A stretch of 64,000 bases of DNA from Sebastes aleutianus (Eukaryota; Chordata; Actinopteri; Perciformes; Sebastidae). Under the pieces are notes generated by a model that saw nothing but the letters and a program-made list of their open reading frames with translations, had not been told where the DNA came from and ran no database searches. This document shows, piece by piece, positions 38,594 through 50,700 of the stretch (positions are counted from its first letter, which is position 1; the number at the start of each line of letters is the position of its first letter). The stretch is taken from NCBI GenBank assembly GCA_916700875.1, contig CAKAKS010000066.1, positions 2,893,742 through 2,957,741 on the forward strand, read 5' to 3'. Position numbers and translations under genes: made by a program.

Positions 38594-41500
38594 CACACAC
38601 ACACACACACTTTTTGTGATTTAATTTCATAACCTTGTCTCATCCCTCCTCCCCCTCACAGTCTGATCCAGCTGCAGTTTTAATTAGATAAATGTAAGGC
38701 TTTAAAATGCATTAAAATGTAATAATTAGAGGCTGTATGTTTCTCACTGTGTGTTTTCAATACATTATTATTACATTTTAGTTATGAGACCTGTCAATTT
38801 GAATCTCCTTTTGTTGTTTAAGACAACTTTTTCTTCTTTTAATGCATTTAAATGTTTTGCTTTAATCTGCTGTAATTAAAATAATTGGACATCATTTCCC
38901 AAAACTATTAATTTTTTAAGTGTGCTTTTGGAAATATGCTGCTTATAACCTTGATAGTCAGTACTTCTCGTCCTTCTTAATTTCCCACCTTTCAGTCATT
39001 CCAATAATACTTCATAACCCCTGTTTGCTTTAATCTTTTTTTATGACCAGGCTTATCTCCCCACAGGAATCATTAAAGTGTGTGGGTTTTTTTCACGTGT
39101 GATTCACCTCAGAGATGAAAAAGTTTTTCTGGGGTTTTCAAGTTCAGTTTGGCTTTTGATGATTGCACTTAAGATAAGAAATCATTAGGGCAGTCAATCA
39201 TTTAAAATATTTAATCACAATTCATCACAAATGAATCACACATTTTTTATCAGTTCAAAATGTACCTTAAAGGGAGATTTGTCAAGTATTTAATACTCTT
39301 ATCAACATGGGAGTGGACAAATATGCTGCTTTATGCAAATGTATGTATATATTTATTATTGTAAATCAATTAACAACACAAAACAATGACAGATATTGTC
39401 CAGAAACCCTCACAGGTACTGCATTTAGCATAAAACAATATGCTCAAATCATAACATGGCAAACTGCAGCCCAACAGGCAACAACAGCTGTCATGTCTGT
39501 AAAGGGGAGACTCGTGGGTACCCATAGAACCCATTTATATTCACATACCTTGAGGTCAGAGGTCAAGGGACCCCTTTGAAAATGGACATGACAGTTTTTC
39601 CTCTCCAAAATGTAGCGTAAGTTTGGAGCGTTATTTAGCGACAACCTATTATATGACATGGTTGGTACCGATGGATTCATTAGGTTTTATAGTTACATAT
39701 GATACCGGTATCTTCACAATTAAAAATCGCACATTGCATTAATGCGTTAAAGAAATTAGTGGCGTTAAAATGATTTGCGTTAGCGCGTTATTATTGCCTT
39801 AACTTTGCAGCCCTACATATTAGTAATTCTAATAATATTTCAACACCCCTGTTTGCTTTAATCTTTTTTGACTTATCTCCCCACAAGAATCATTAAAGTG
39901 TGTTTTTTCATGTGAGATTCACCTCGGAGATGAAAAACTTGTTTCACCTAAGGTTTTCCAGTTCAGTTTGGCTTTGATGATGGCACTGAAGTTAATGAGT
40001 TTTTTTCTCTTTCTGTCCTCTCAGTGAACACCCGCCCCCCCGCCCTCCGGGTCAACGGTTCCCTGCTGGTTCCCCTCGGTGGTTTTGCCCCGCTGCCCCC
40101 AACCCTGCTGCAGGTGAAGGACCCCGACAGTCCGTCAGAGCGGCTCGTCTTCCAGCTGGTTCAGGGTCCGAGTAACGGACGGTTGGTCGTGTTCAGAGGG
40201 GAAGAGAGGGGAGGCCGAGACCTGACCAGGGACGACACCTTCACCTGGGCCGAGCTGAGAACTGGCCGGGTCCGGTTCAGACACCAAAAAGACAAAGCCA
40301 GGTGAGTGGATCTGATGTGTAGGAGGTTTAGGGAGGTGGAGAATGTTTTAAGTTGGGCTGTCAATCAACTAAAATATTTAATCACCATTAATCACATGAT
40401 TGTCCATAGTTAATCGTGATTAATCGCAAATTAGTCACATTTTTTATCTGTTCAAAATGTACCTTAAAGGAAGATTTGTCAAGTTTTTAATACTCTTATC
40501 AACATGGGAGTGGACTGCTTTAGGTTGGCGACACCAGGTGAAGACTGGCAGGAATGAACGGTCCTGAAGGAGTCAATAGAGAAGAGAGAAGTTTTAATTG
40601 ATATATGATTTTTCATGCAACTCTATGAACTATGTTCAATGCATCGTCTCCAACACGCGTGTCGATTTACAGCAGAAACTGTAGAATAATGAATCATGCC
40701 GACACCTTTGATGTGCACATAAGCACAGAGGTTTCTGTGGTGCTTGTTGCACAGAGTTTAACCAGGGGATCTGCCTTAGCTGTACCGTAATTGCGACTTG
40801 ACAGAGCACAACATCACTCCAATTAGAGACTTCAGATGAAACAGATACCTGCTGCCTTCAGGTGGCTGTGAAGAGAGACACCGGAGTAAAACAAAGGCCA
40901 GCAAGTCACCGAGATAACAAACTCAGCACAGGCGAGGAAATAACCTCAGTGTTCCCTCTAGGAAAATAACAGTTTGCCGATGCAACACTGAGCTCGACGA
41001 CCTGCACCGACATGAAAAAAGAACAAATCCATTAAAAGAGAGACGAGACAAAAACACAGAAAGAGAGAGGAAGGGTACATATGAGGACAGCAAACTTTAT
41101 TTGATCATTTAGTATAGAATGCTGTGGTTTTGGTTCACACTGATATGACAATATTACTTCATAGTATATATACTATACTTCATAGTAAAAGACAAATGTT
41201 TTCAGCATTTTTTCCCAGAATGTTGCCACAGACACCCAGTTCATAATGCTGCAAATATCTAAATATTAGATATATACTTTCATCAGTGGAGCCATAGGCT
41301 CAATCACCATTGTGTTACCTCATTCAGCGATAGATAGTGACTTAAAGGGACTGTTTGTAACTTTTTAAGCGTATAAATGTACCTCGTCTCCTCTGCCTGC
41401 TTGCCTTCACTCAGACAGCGCGCGCGTTCTCGCGTACTCGCTCCACCTCTAGACGTGAACGCGCTCTCACTCCACACTGCAGAAGAGTTAGTTTAGCTCT

Positions 41501-43910
41501 GAGAATATCTAGTGAATGTACAGTGGACGTTTGTGCAGAAATAACTGCTGCAGCTCCTCCAGACCAACAGAGGTTTCCCGTGTCTTGTGAAGTGACGGAG
41601 CTCTTCAGAGAGAATTGTTGTTGTCTCGTTACCGACCGGGTGCCGGTGTCTCCCTGTTCACACCGGCTGCGGGCGGAGGGAGACGAGTTTCTCGCTGCAG
41701 AGCCCCGCTGCTGAAGCCTGCGCTGAGGCAGGAGAAGCAAACACAGTATCAGCAGTGATTCATGGAGAGACCTTCGTCTGGTCTGTTAACATTACTGCCA
41801 AGCAGCTGAAATATAGAGTGATATTGTGCTTTTAGCTGACGTGTGTCGCCTCACTATTTTGAACGATGCTCGTTCATGTCCATTTAGAGCGAGCACAAGC
41901 TCGAGCCCGACGCTGACTTTCGTTGATTTCACGGCCACAGGTGTCGCTGTTAAGAAGCATTTCTGAAAGTTACAAATAGTCCCTTTAACAGACATTTATT
42001 TAAATGAAAATCTTTGAGATTATTACTTTAAACATTATGACAGACTTGGATATCAACAGGTTTTTTATATGTGAATGAAATTAAATTAATTCCTACTTTT
42101 CTTGCCAAAGTTGTAACACACGCCATGTCTCCTTTAATATAAAACATTTTTTTTAAAGTCAACATTAATCACCTTGTCTCCGTCCTCTCCGTCCACGAGC
42201 ATCCTGACATTTCATCTTCTTCTGCTGCTCTTGTTATTGGCCCAGCTGCCTGCCGTCGGTGTGATTTATGCAGCGTCCTGGTTGGAAAGTTCATCTCTAT
42301 TAACCTACACACGGACCGGAGATGCATTACATTTATACTTCTTCGTTAATGTGGCCACATTTGCATTTGTTCTGCATTTTTTGTTGCGGTATCTGACAGT
42401 GTGATTAGCCGGTGTGAGTCTCCGTGCCAGAGATCAAAGAGGCTGCTAATATGTAGAGAGGGAATTCATGCCGCCTCTTTAGAGCTCAGCCTGGAGCCAC
42501 TTTCTCTCTCTGCAGCTGTTCTGCTGTGGCCTTTTCCTGCAACAAGTCTGTGGCATTTGCAGTTCGGTCCCAATGTCCGTTCAGCCAATCAGAGTCGTCA
42601 TGTTCAACACATAATTCAATCCTGACTCAGCTGGTCTGGCCTGAGATGGAGGCATGCCAGTGAATTAGCAAAATATGGTCCACTGCCCAGTTTTGAGCCA
42701 TTAGATTAATGGAGACAATAAAACGCAAAACCCCAAATAGGATTTAATCTGCATATTATAGCCATATTTGTCAAATTATGTGGAGTGGGGGATAATGGCT
42801 TCAGACACAGAGCCACAAACAAATGCTCTCAGGTTTGATTCCCTTAATAGTCCAACAGAGAGAAACATGTTGTGTTCAAATGTAGTATGAGTATTAGGGC
42901 CAGGCAGAAGAAACAATATGAGAAGAGGAAGGTTTTTTAATTGTGCATTTTGAGAATGAAGTCAAAATGTCTAGATTATAGTGGAAATGTAGAGAATAAA
43001 GTCAAACTTTCGGTATTAGTGCCAGGCATTAGAAAAAATAAATCAAAGGAAGATTTTGCATTTTGAGAATAAAGCCGAAATCTTGAGAATAAAGTCAAGA
43101 TTCAAGATTCAAGATGTTTATTGTACAAGTTCAATCTTGTGAAATACTTTTTGCTGGGAAGCTCCATTAAAAAGAATAAGTTATATTACAATAATAAAAG
43201 GAAATACTTTGTACAAGGGCATATTAAGAACATATATATATACAGTATAAGAGTCAGTGAGATAAATATAGAAACAGAGTTGGGTAATATAAAAATATTG
43301 CACAGGCATTTATTTTTGTTTATATTGCACATATTGTATTGAAGTGTTGCATGTTTATTGCACTTTTTGTGAGAGAGTGTCGTATGAATTATCTATTCAA
43401 GAGTCTGATGGCCTGGAGGAAAAAACTGTTCCTCAGTCTGCTGGTGAGAGTCCTGGGGGTCCTGTATCTTCTACCAGAGGCCAGGAAGGAGAACAGGCTG
43501 TTGTGGGGGGGTGTCGTGTCCTTAATGACCCTCAGGGACTTCCTGAAGCACCGCTGGGCACTCCACCCTTCCCAGCACCTCACGGTCCATGTTTGTGCAG
43601 TTGCCATACCAGGTGGTGAAGCAGCCTGTCAGGAGGCTCTCTATGGTGCCTCGGTAGAAGTCCCTGAGGATTTGTGGTTTAAGTCCGAAAGTCTTCAGGC
43701 GCCTCAGAGCGTACAGTCTCTGTTGGGCCTTCCTGACTACAGCAGTGGCGAGGGTGGCCCATGTCTGGAAGCTCCACTTGAAAGCCCGTCTAGGGACGAC
43801 CCAATGACATCAATTCCGATAGTTGTATTATCACTCTTTCCATCCACCACTATTGGTTTTGTGTTATCAGTCCTACTTGTATTAGCTATTACAGCTGCTA
43901 GGCTACTATT

Positions 43911-43965
<55 letters not shown>

Positions 43966-46900
43966 CCCCCATCCGGTCTCGGCAGATGGCCGCCCGCCCT
44001 GCGCCCGGTTCTGCTCCAGGTTTCTTCCCAGTAATTGGGGAGTTTTTCCTGGCCACAGTGCGCTTGGTGGATACTGTTGGGTCTCTAAACTATGGTGTAC
44101 GGTCATAGACCTGCTCTATATATAAAGCGTCTTGAGATAACTTCTGTTGTGATTTGACGCTATACAAAAATAAATTGAATTGAATTGAATTGAATATCAA
44201 GTCCTTATGGATGTTGACACCCAGGTATTTAAAGGTGAAATCAAAATACAAAGTCAAAATACCATTTCAAGAATAAAGTCGTAATCTTGAGAATAAAGTC
44301 AAAATACCATTTTGAGAATGAAGACAATTGTTGAGAATAAAGCTGAAATGTTGAGAATAAAGCTGAAATGTTGAGAATAAAGTCTCAATAATGAGAATAA
44401 AGTTGAAATACCATTTTGTGAATGAAGTCGAAATGTCGAGAATAAATCAAACTACTAGCATTAGCGCATATTCTCAAAATGTTGACTTTATTCCTGACAT
44501 GTTGACTTTATTCTGTCTAATGCCTGGCAGTAATACTGAAAGTTACTTACCACTTACCTAGAACTTATTCTTGACATTTTGACTTTACTCTTGAAATGCA
44601 AAAATAAGAAAAACCTTCCTCTCATGTTTCCCCTAACGTCTGGCCCTGATCCTCCTCCGTCACTGAAGATAAAAGAGAGTAAAACATATAATGGTGAGAT
44701 GTGTTGGGCTGTTGAAGATGAGCTAAATTCATTTCAAAACAAGGTACTTTCATTCATTACTGCGTCAGCAGAACATGTCAAGTGTAGAGACACAGACAGA
44801 AGCTGAGTCACATTACTCAAGTGGCATACTTCAACTGATGTATTTATACACATATACAAGCACACACATCAAAAGCTGCTCCAGTTTGGTCTCATGGCTG
44901 CATTAAAAAACAAATCCATCTTTCATGTATAATGAATCCAACAAATACACCAGTCACATTTATAACCTGCCCATAAAACGAGATTTAGAGGTGCTATGTC
45001 AGAAATATATTCCTTATGTTACTTTAATAAGCTGTCCAATGCTTCTTTAATGGGCCTCTATTATTCTAACCAGAACAAATGATGTAAAGCTGTGACCAAT
45101 CTCACTTCTGTTGCCAGACATTATAATTCAAAAGGAGTTTTATCATTGTTGAGAGGCGCTGTGAGAATGTGTTATATGAAGGATGAATTTTAAAGAGGAG
45201 CAGAGAGACGCTGCCTTGCTCAAGTGTTGTGTCGATGGTAAATATAAAGATGGGTGACAAAGGAAAAGAAATAGTGGCATAAAGTGTCTCAGAAAGGTCA
45301 GGGCCACCACGAGCCTCCAGAGCAGCTTCAGTGCTCCTCGTCGTACAAGTCGAGGAAATATATGACCTCAAAACTATCCAGTAAGCCCTCAGTCGGGCCC
45401 TCAGCCGGGCCCTCAGCCGGGCCCTCAGTCGGGCCCTCGGTGGAAGCATCAGCATTCATTATGGTTTCATCTGTAACAGTGTGCATACTAATTCAACATG
45501 CCTTCTTCCATTAAATATGCAACAAGAAAACATTTTAACATTCGGTATTGACTTTCTAGACTTTACATTATAAGTGAACAAACTGAAAATACTGGACTCT
45601 ATTTGTACGCTTTATTATACATTTTTGGACAATAGTAGTGGAATATAACTAAGTACATTTACTCAAATACAGTACTTAAGTACAATTTTGCGCTACTTGT
45701 ACTGAGTATTTTCATTTAATGCTACTTTATACTTCTGCTCCACTACATCTCAGAGGGAAATATTGTACTTTTTACTTTTTTTTTATTATTAAAGGGACTA
45801 TTTGTAACTTTCAGAAATGCTTCTTAACAGCGACACCTGTGGCCGTGAAATCAACGAAAGTCAGCGTCGGGCTCGAGCTTGTGCTCGCTCTAAATAGACA
45901 TGAACGAGCATCGCTCAAAACAGTGAGGCGACACACGTCAGCTTAAAGCACAATATCACTCTATATTTCAGCTGCTTGGCAGTAATGTTAGCTGACCAGA
46001 CGAAGGTCTCTCCATGAATCAATGCTGATACTGTGTTTGCGTCTCCTGCCTCAGCACAGGCTGAAGCAGCGGGGCTCCCCAGCGAGAAACTCGTCTCCCT
46101 CCGCCCGCAGCCGGAGAGAGCAGGAAGACACCGGCACCCGGTCGGTAACGAGACGATAACGTAACTCGTTGAGGAGCCCCGTCACTTCACAAGACACGGG
46201 AAACCTCTGTTGGTCTGGAGGAGCTGCAGCAGTTATTTCTGCACAAACGTCCACTGTACATTCACTAGATATTCTCAGAGCTAAACTAACTCTTCTGCAG
46301 TGTGGAGTGAGCGCGCGTTCACGTCTAGAGGTGGAGCGAGTACGCGAGAACGCGCGCGCTGTCTGAGTGAAGGCGAGCAGGCAGAGGAGACGAGACAGCG
46401 TCCACACGTGAGCGCGCATATGTGCCAATCCGCTACATTTATACGCTTAGAAAGTTACAAACAGTCCCTTTAATACAAAATATAAATCAACAAATACATT
46501 ATGATGTGTTATTAATTTACCCAGCAGTATATAAAGTAATTAACATTAGTTCCACTTTTACCATTAGTGTTGCTTACACATTACTTCATTAATAATTATA
46601 ATAAAATAATATAAATTATTCTGACATAATGAGTTCTTTTACTTTTGGTACTTGAGGCTAATAGTTTTTTACTTTTACTTACTAACATTTTGAATGCAGG
46701 ACATTTACTTGTTCCTACACTGTGGTATTACAACTTTTACTTACTGTGAGTGAAACATCTGAGTACTTCTTCCACCTCCGTCTGAGACGATGATGAATTT
46801 CACAAGATCTTTTCCTGCTTGGTCATTGCTTTAGGGCACAAAAGGCAAAAGGAGATCGCTCTACAGAACAGGACAATAAGAGGGGGCTGTTTTCCGAACC

Positions 46901-47701
46901 ACTCACCAGACAGCATGTTGATATATGTATATCGTCATATAGACATCTTTAAAAAGATATCATTTCAATGGTGCCATTTTTGATTTATTATTCCTACATC
47001 TATCCATCTATCTGCACATGACATCTGCAGTATGTTGTGGTATTTATAAGCTTAGATGACTGACCCTTTAGTAAAAGTTGGGGAAAGACTAAATCAACAG
47101 TACAATGCTTCTGGCATTTGCCGAAAAAATATTGACATTGAATGAACGGAAAGCAGCAGGATATAATTTTGGGAAATATAATTTCAGTTTATCAATATAA
47201 ACAAAAGTGATATTTAGATTCTTCTGTTGCACCTTTATAAAACACTTTATGTGCTTCAGCTTGTAGCCGTAATTCCCTCTCAGTCGTCACTAAACCAACA
47301 ACCTGCTCTGTCATTTGATGTTCAGCCGCAGTTGGCCGGCGCCCAGCCCTCAGCCCCGGGGATTTGTGGGTAATAAGCCTTGTCTGTTGATGATGCTGAG
47401 GTGGCGCGGTGAGAGGAGACAAGTGTGTGTGTGTGTGTGTGTGTGTGAGTGAGCAGGTGGGCTGGTGTGTGTGACGTCACCGTCCTCCACTCACCGGTGA
47501 TTAGGTCTAATGACTACACACTAGGGGAGTCTCACTGGACTCATTTTCTCAGAATCCTCCAGGGCTAACTAAAGGCTATTTGTAGGTCACATTCATTCAA
47601 AGTGAGTCAAGGAAAGAGAGACTGAAATGACCTGGACTGACCTCTGTACTTCAAAGATGTTTATCTGCTTTCAAGTGATTTAACAATGTCCTCTCTCCTT
47701 T

Positions 47702-47748
<47 letters not shown>

Positions 47749-50700
47749 GTAGGACTGGAGAGTTCACCTTGCGTGTCGCTGACCCCCAGCTGTTTTCTCA
47801 ACCAGAAACAATTCAAGTTCAAGCCGTGTCCATGCAGGTAGGCACCGTCTAATAACACTTTCCTTTATTTCATCTGGTCTTCTCATTGATTTACCTTTTT
47901 CAACAAATACTCGAGAGAAATAAACCGCCTTAAAATTGCACCCATAGACTATACGTCGTAACATAAATCAATCATTATATCATAGGTGTATTCTCCTAGC
48001 AGAAAATTGTCTACAAATAAAGATATCTAATAATAAAGACGACGTGTCCGCTGTGCAGGTCAATTCAGTAACATTACAGATAATAGAGAGGAATAGTCTG
48101 CCAAGGCACATTTGTTTCCAGATTTAGTTTACTGTGAAACAATAGACGATCTTATTGTGTGCTCTGAGGTTAAAATGGCACGTCGATACTCGTGTCCTCG
48201 CTGAGAAAGATTGTCTCAGAGAGAAAAAACATATAAAAAGCAGCTTTCCTCCAGTTTGAGGTGCTGCACACATAAACGGTTAAAACAGGTAGCCTACGGT
48301 TTAATTTTTTTTAGTTTCTAACAACCTCATACTGTATAATATTGGACTTTAAGTTCTTGATCTGATGTTCTTGCATCAATTCTGGAAGTTTCTTCCCTTT
48401 TGTCAAGTCAGTATCTGATGGATAAATATTACACATCCAGAAGAAGAGTAATAGATATTAATTTAAACTATTTTACTAGTAAATGACTTTATTAATATTT
48501 GCCCTGTCAAACAAGCATCTCAAGCATCTTCTTAAGTCTTGTTGTCATGTTTTGACTTCTGCCAAATTCATTTTTAATCATCATGGAGTTTTGGACAGCT
48601 GTAATAAGTGAATAGAGCACAACTACTTTAGTTTACAACTAGATAACATATTTAGCTGGCTAGATACATGATTAGCTTGCCACCATGATTGCATAAATAA
48701 TCAGTTCCCTTTAATCCAGGATAACAAAATATCCAATTTATTTTTTTTACAACAACATAAAAACACAGTCAGCTGAGAACGTCCTATTAACCGCCATGTT
48801 ACCCGATATTCATACGGTATATTAGGTTGACCAGACGTCCTGGAAAATTGGGGACAGTCCCCTGAGTTTTGATGAGTTATAGCCTATCAATGTATCATTG
48901 ATATTGAGCTCTTATAAACCCTAGGGGGCGCACCCCCAGTTTGGGAACCACTGGCCTAATAAACCATTAAACACAGATCGTTGTAAAACATTATTTTGCC
49001 TCCAGACGGACACCGTTATGTCCGAAGCCTACATGAATTTTGGCTGTCGTAGTTTCTTTTAGCTGTGTACAGTAGTGCCGTGCATTGATAAACAACTACG
49101 CATAGCAGCGACACATAGTTATGACGTTGTTGGATTAAAACATTTATGGAGGGAAATGAAACCATCTATCGCCGACATGGAGTCTGGTTTCCCGGGACCT
49201 GGTGAACATCCAGCCAAAAAGCAAAAACGTTACCGCAGGTAGCGGGAGGACATGGGAGGGAAATACCCAGAGATCATTGCTGCCTTAGGAGATCCAAAAA
49301 AAAGGCGTTTTGCAAAGTCTGCAGGAAAGAATTACTATTATTATTACTACTGTTCATTGACACTGAATGTCCCCTGTCCCGAAATTTCACTTATTCTCAT
49401 CTGGTCACCCTAGTATATATACAGTATATATACTGTATATACAGTATATACTTTATATATATGTAATTTAGCCAGTCAACGACATAAAGTACAGAGACAT
49501 GTTTATAAAAAGCTATAGTATCTTTACCATCACTGTGGATGACAGGCAACTCACAGCCAACAGTTAATCTGGTAAATCTGACGGCTCATTTTTTGAGAGT
49601 GTAACCGTCTCTCATTTTGCTGCATCATCCCAGCTGATCTGCATTCCTCACTGTCATTTGGCCCTGTGTCCACGGGCTGAAGCCAGGGCTCTGATTGGCT
49701 GACGTCAGCCCGACGGCGGGCCGTGATTGGTTGTCGAGTTGACCTCTGATTTTGGCCCAAATATGGAAAACAATGAGGAACAAGGAATTAAAGGCTCTCT
49801 CTGAGATTTGTTGATGGGTAACCATGACAGCTGTGTAAAAACTCCAATAAACACATAAATGAAACGTTTCTTGACTCTGTAGGGGGCTCCTAAATCCTTG
49901 TCAGTGTTTAGCCAACATTGCAAACAGTTACATTTTCAAGGTCTCTGTACTGACAAACAGCCTCTTTATTGGCAGACGTGACTGCTTTCTTAAATTTGAA
50001 AGAGCTCAGAGTAAATTAGTGTTGCAGGCGCGGCGCTCGGAGTGCTGCTTGCAGATGGTGATTGAGTGGAGCTTCAGCGTTCGGCTGTGTTTGGGGGGAA
50101 CTGCTCAATTACACCATCACTTGATTAGCTTCAACTTTCTCTGTCAATATTAACAGAAGCTGCTGATAAGAAAGAGCAGTCATTGTAGCTCATAACTCAA
50201 CGTCGGTGACTGTGTTTAAAGTGACAGTTGGTCGGTCATTTTTGTATTATGTGTTTGCATTTATTACGGTACGACTAATATTATTATTTTCTTAAATATC
50301 CCCTCCTCTCTTCCCCCACCACATGGGTAATTTAAAGACATTTCTGACAACAAACATTAACCTCTCCATACTGTTTTCTCTCAATCCTTGAACTTCTTCA
50401 CTCTGAGAAGATGAAGCCACGAACATGTCACAAAGAGAAATACGCAGCCACGCTGTCTCGTGTGATTGCTCCTTTCACTCCACATCAAAGAGCATCAACA
50501 AACACTGATGTGACTTTCACTCTTGTTTTTGTCTTTGAAAATAAAGATCTTTCCGGTGTTTGTACATTTGCCTCAGAGAACATGTCAAGGTTTGTCGGGT
50601 ATGTCTAAAGCTGTGTTCCCACTGCATGGTACGGCTCATTTTTGGTACCAGATCCTTTTCTCTATGCCGTGTTTCCACTGCGGATAGTACCCCGTCAGTG

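Larger units (their letters stand above)
34637..40024. other. Intron H-I
   Basis: It contains a 302-bp TTAA element (34676-34977), an octamer-palindrome element (about 35205-35570), a dispersed repeat (about 37200-37640, shared with 62670-62850), a CA repeat (38560-38610) and a 170-bp direct duplication bracketing an AGGGCTGTCAA-family copy (38994-39992). 35.6-37.2 and 37.7-38.5 kb look like ordinary AT-rich intron. Confidence 0.7.
42950..44600. repeat. GAATAAAGTC-type repeat split by LINE ends
   Basis: Many copies of TTGAGAATAAAGTCAAAAT-like units (42950-43095 and 44218-44600), partly as inverted copies at 44470-44600. The two LINE 3' ends sit between them. Confidence 0.75.
40302..47752. 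other. Intron I-J
   Basis: It contains an AGGGCTGTCAA-family fragment (40353-40518), two oppositely oriented TTAA elements (41342-41988, 45789-46473), a GAATAAAGTC-type repeat split by two LINE 3' ends (42950-44600), a 12-bp GC-rich tandem repeat (45384-45440), an AT-rich repeat interrupted by the second TTAA element, a GT repeat (47423-47447) and the TTTC tract before exon J. 42.0-42.9 and 46.8-47.4 kb are unremarkable. Confidence 0.7.

Noticed and set aside
41411..41740. CpG-rich open frames at 41.5 and 46.2 kb as a conserved gene
   Set aside because: The same frames recur because they are copies of one TTAA element; no known domain.
43339..44034. 231-codon plus-strand open frame
   Set aside because: It is antisense to the decayed LINE reverse-transcriptase end and runs through a CT repeat.
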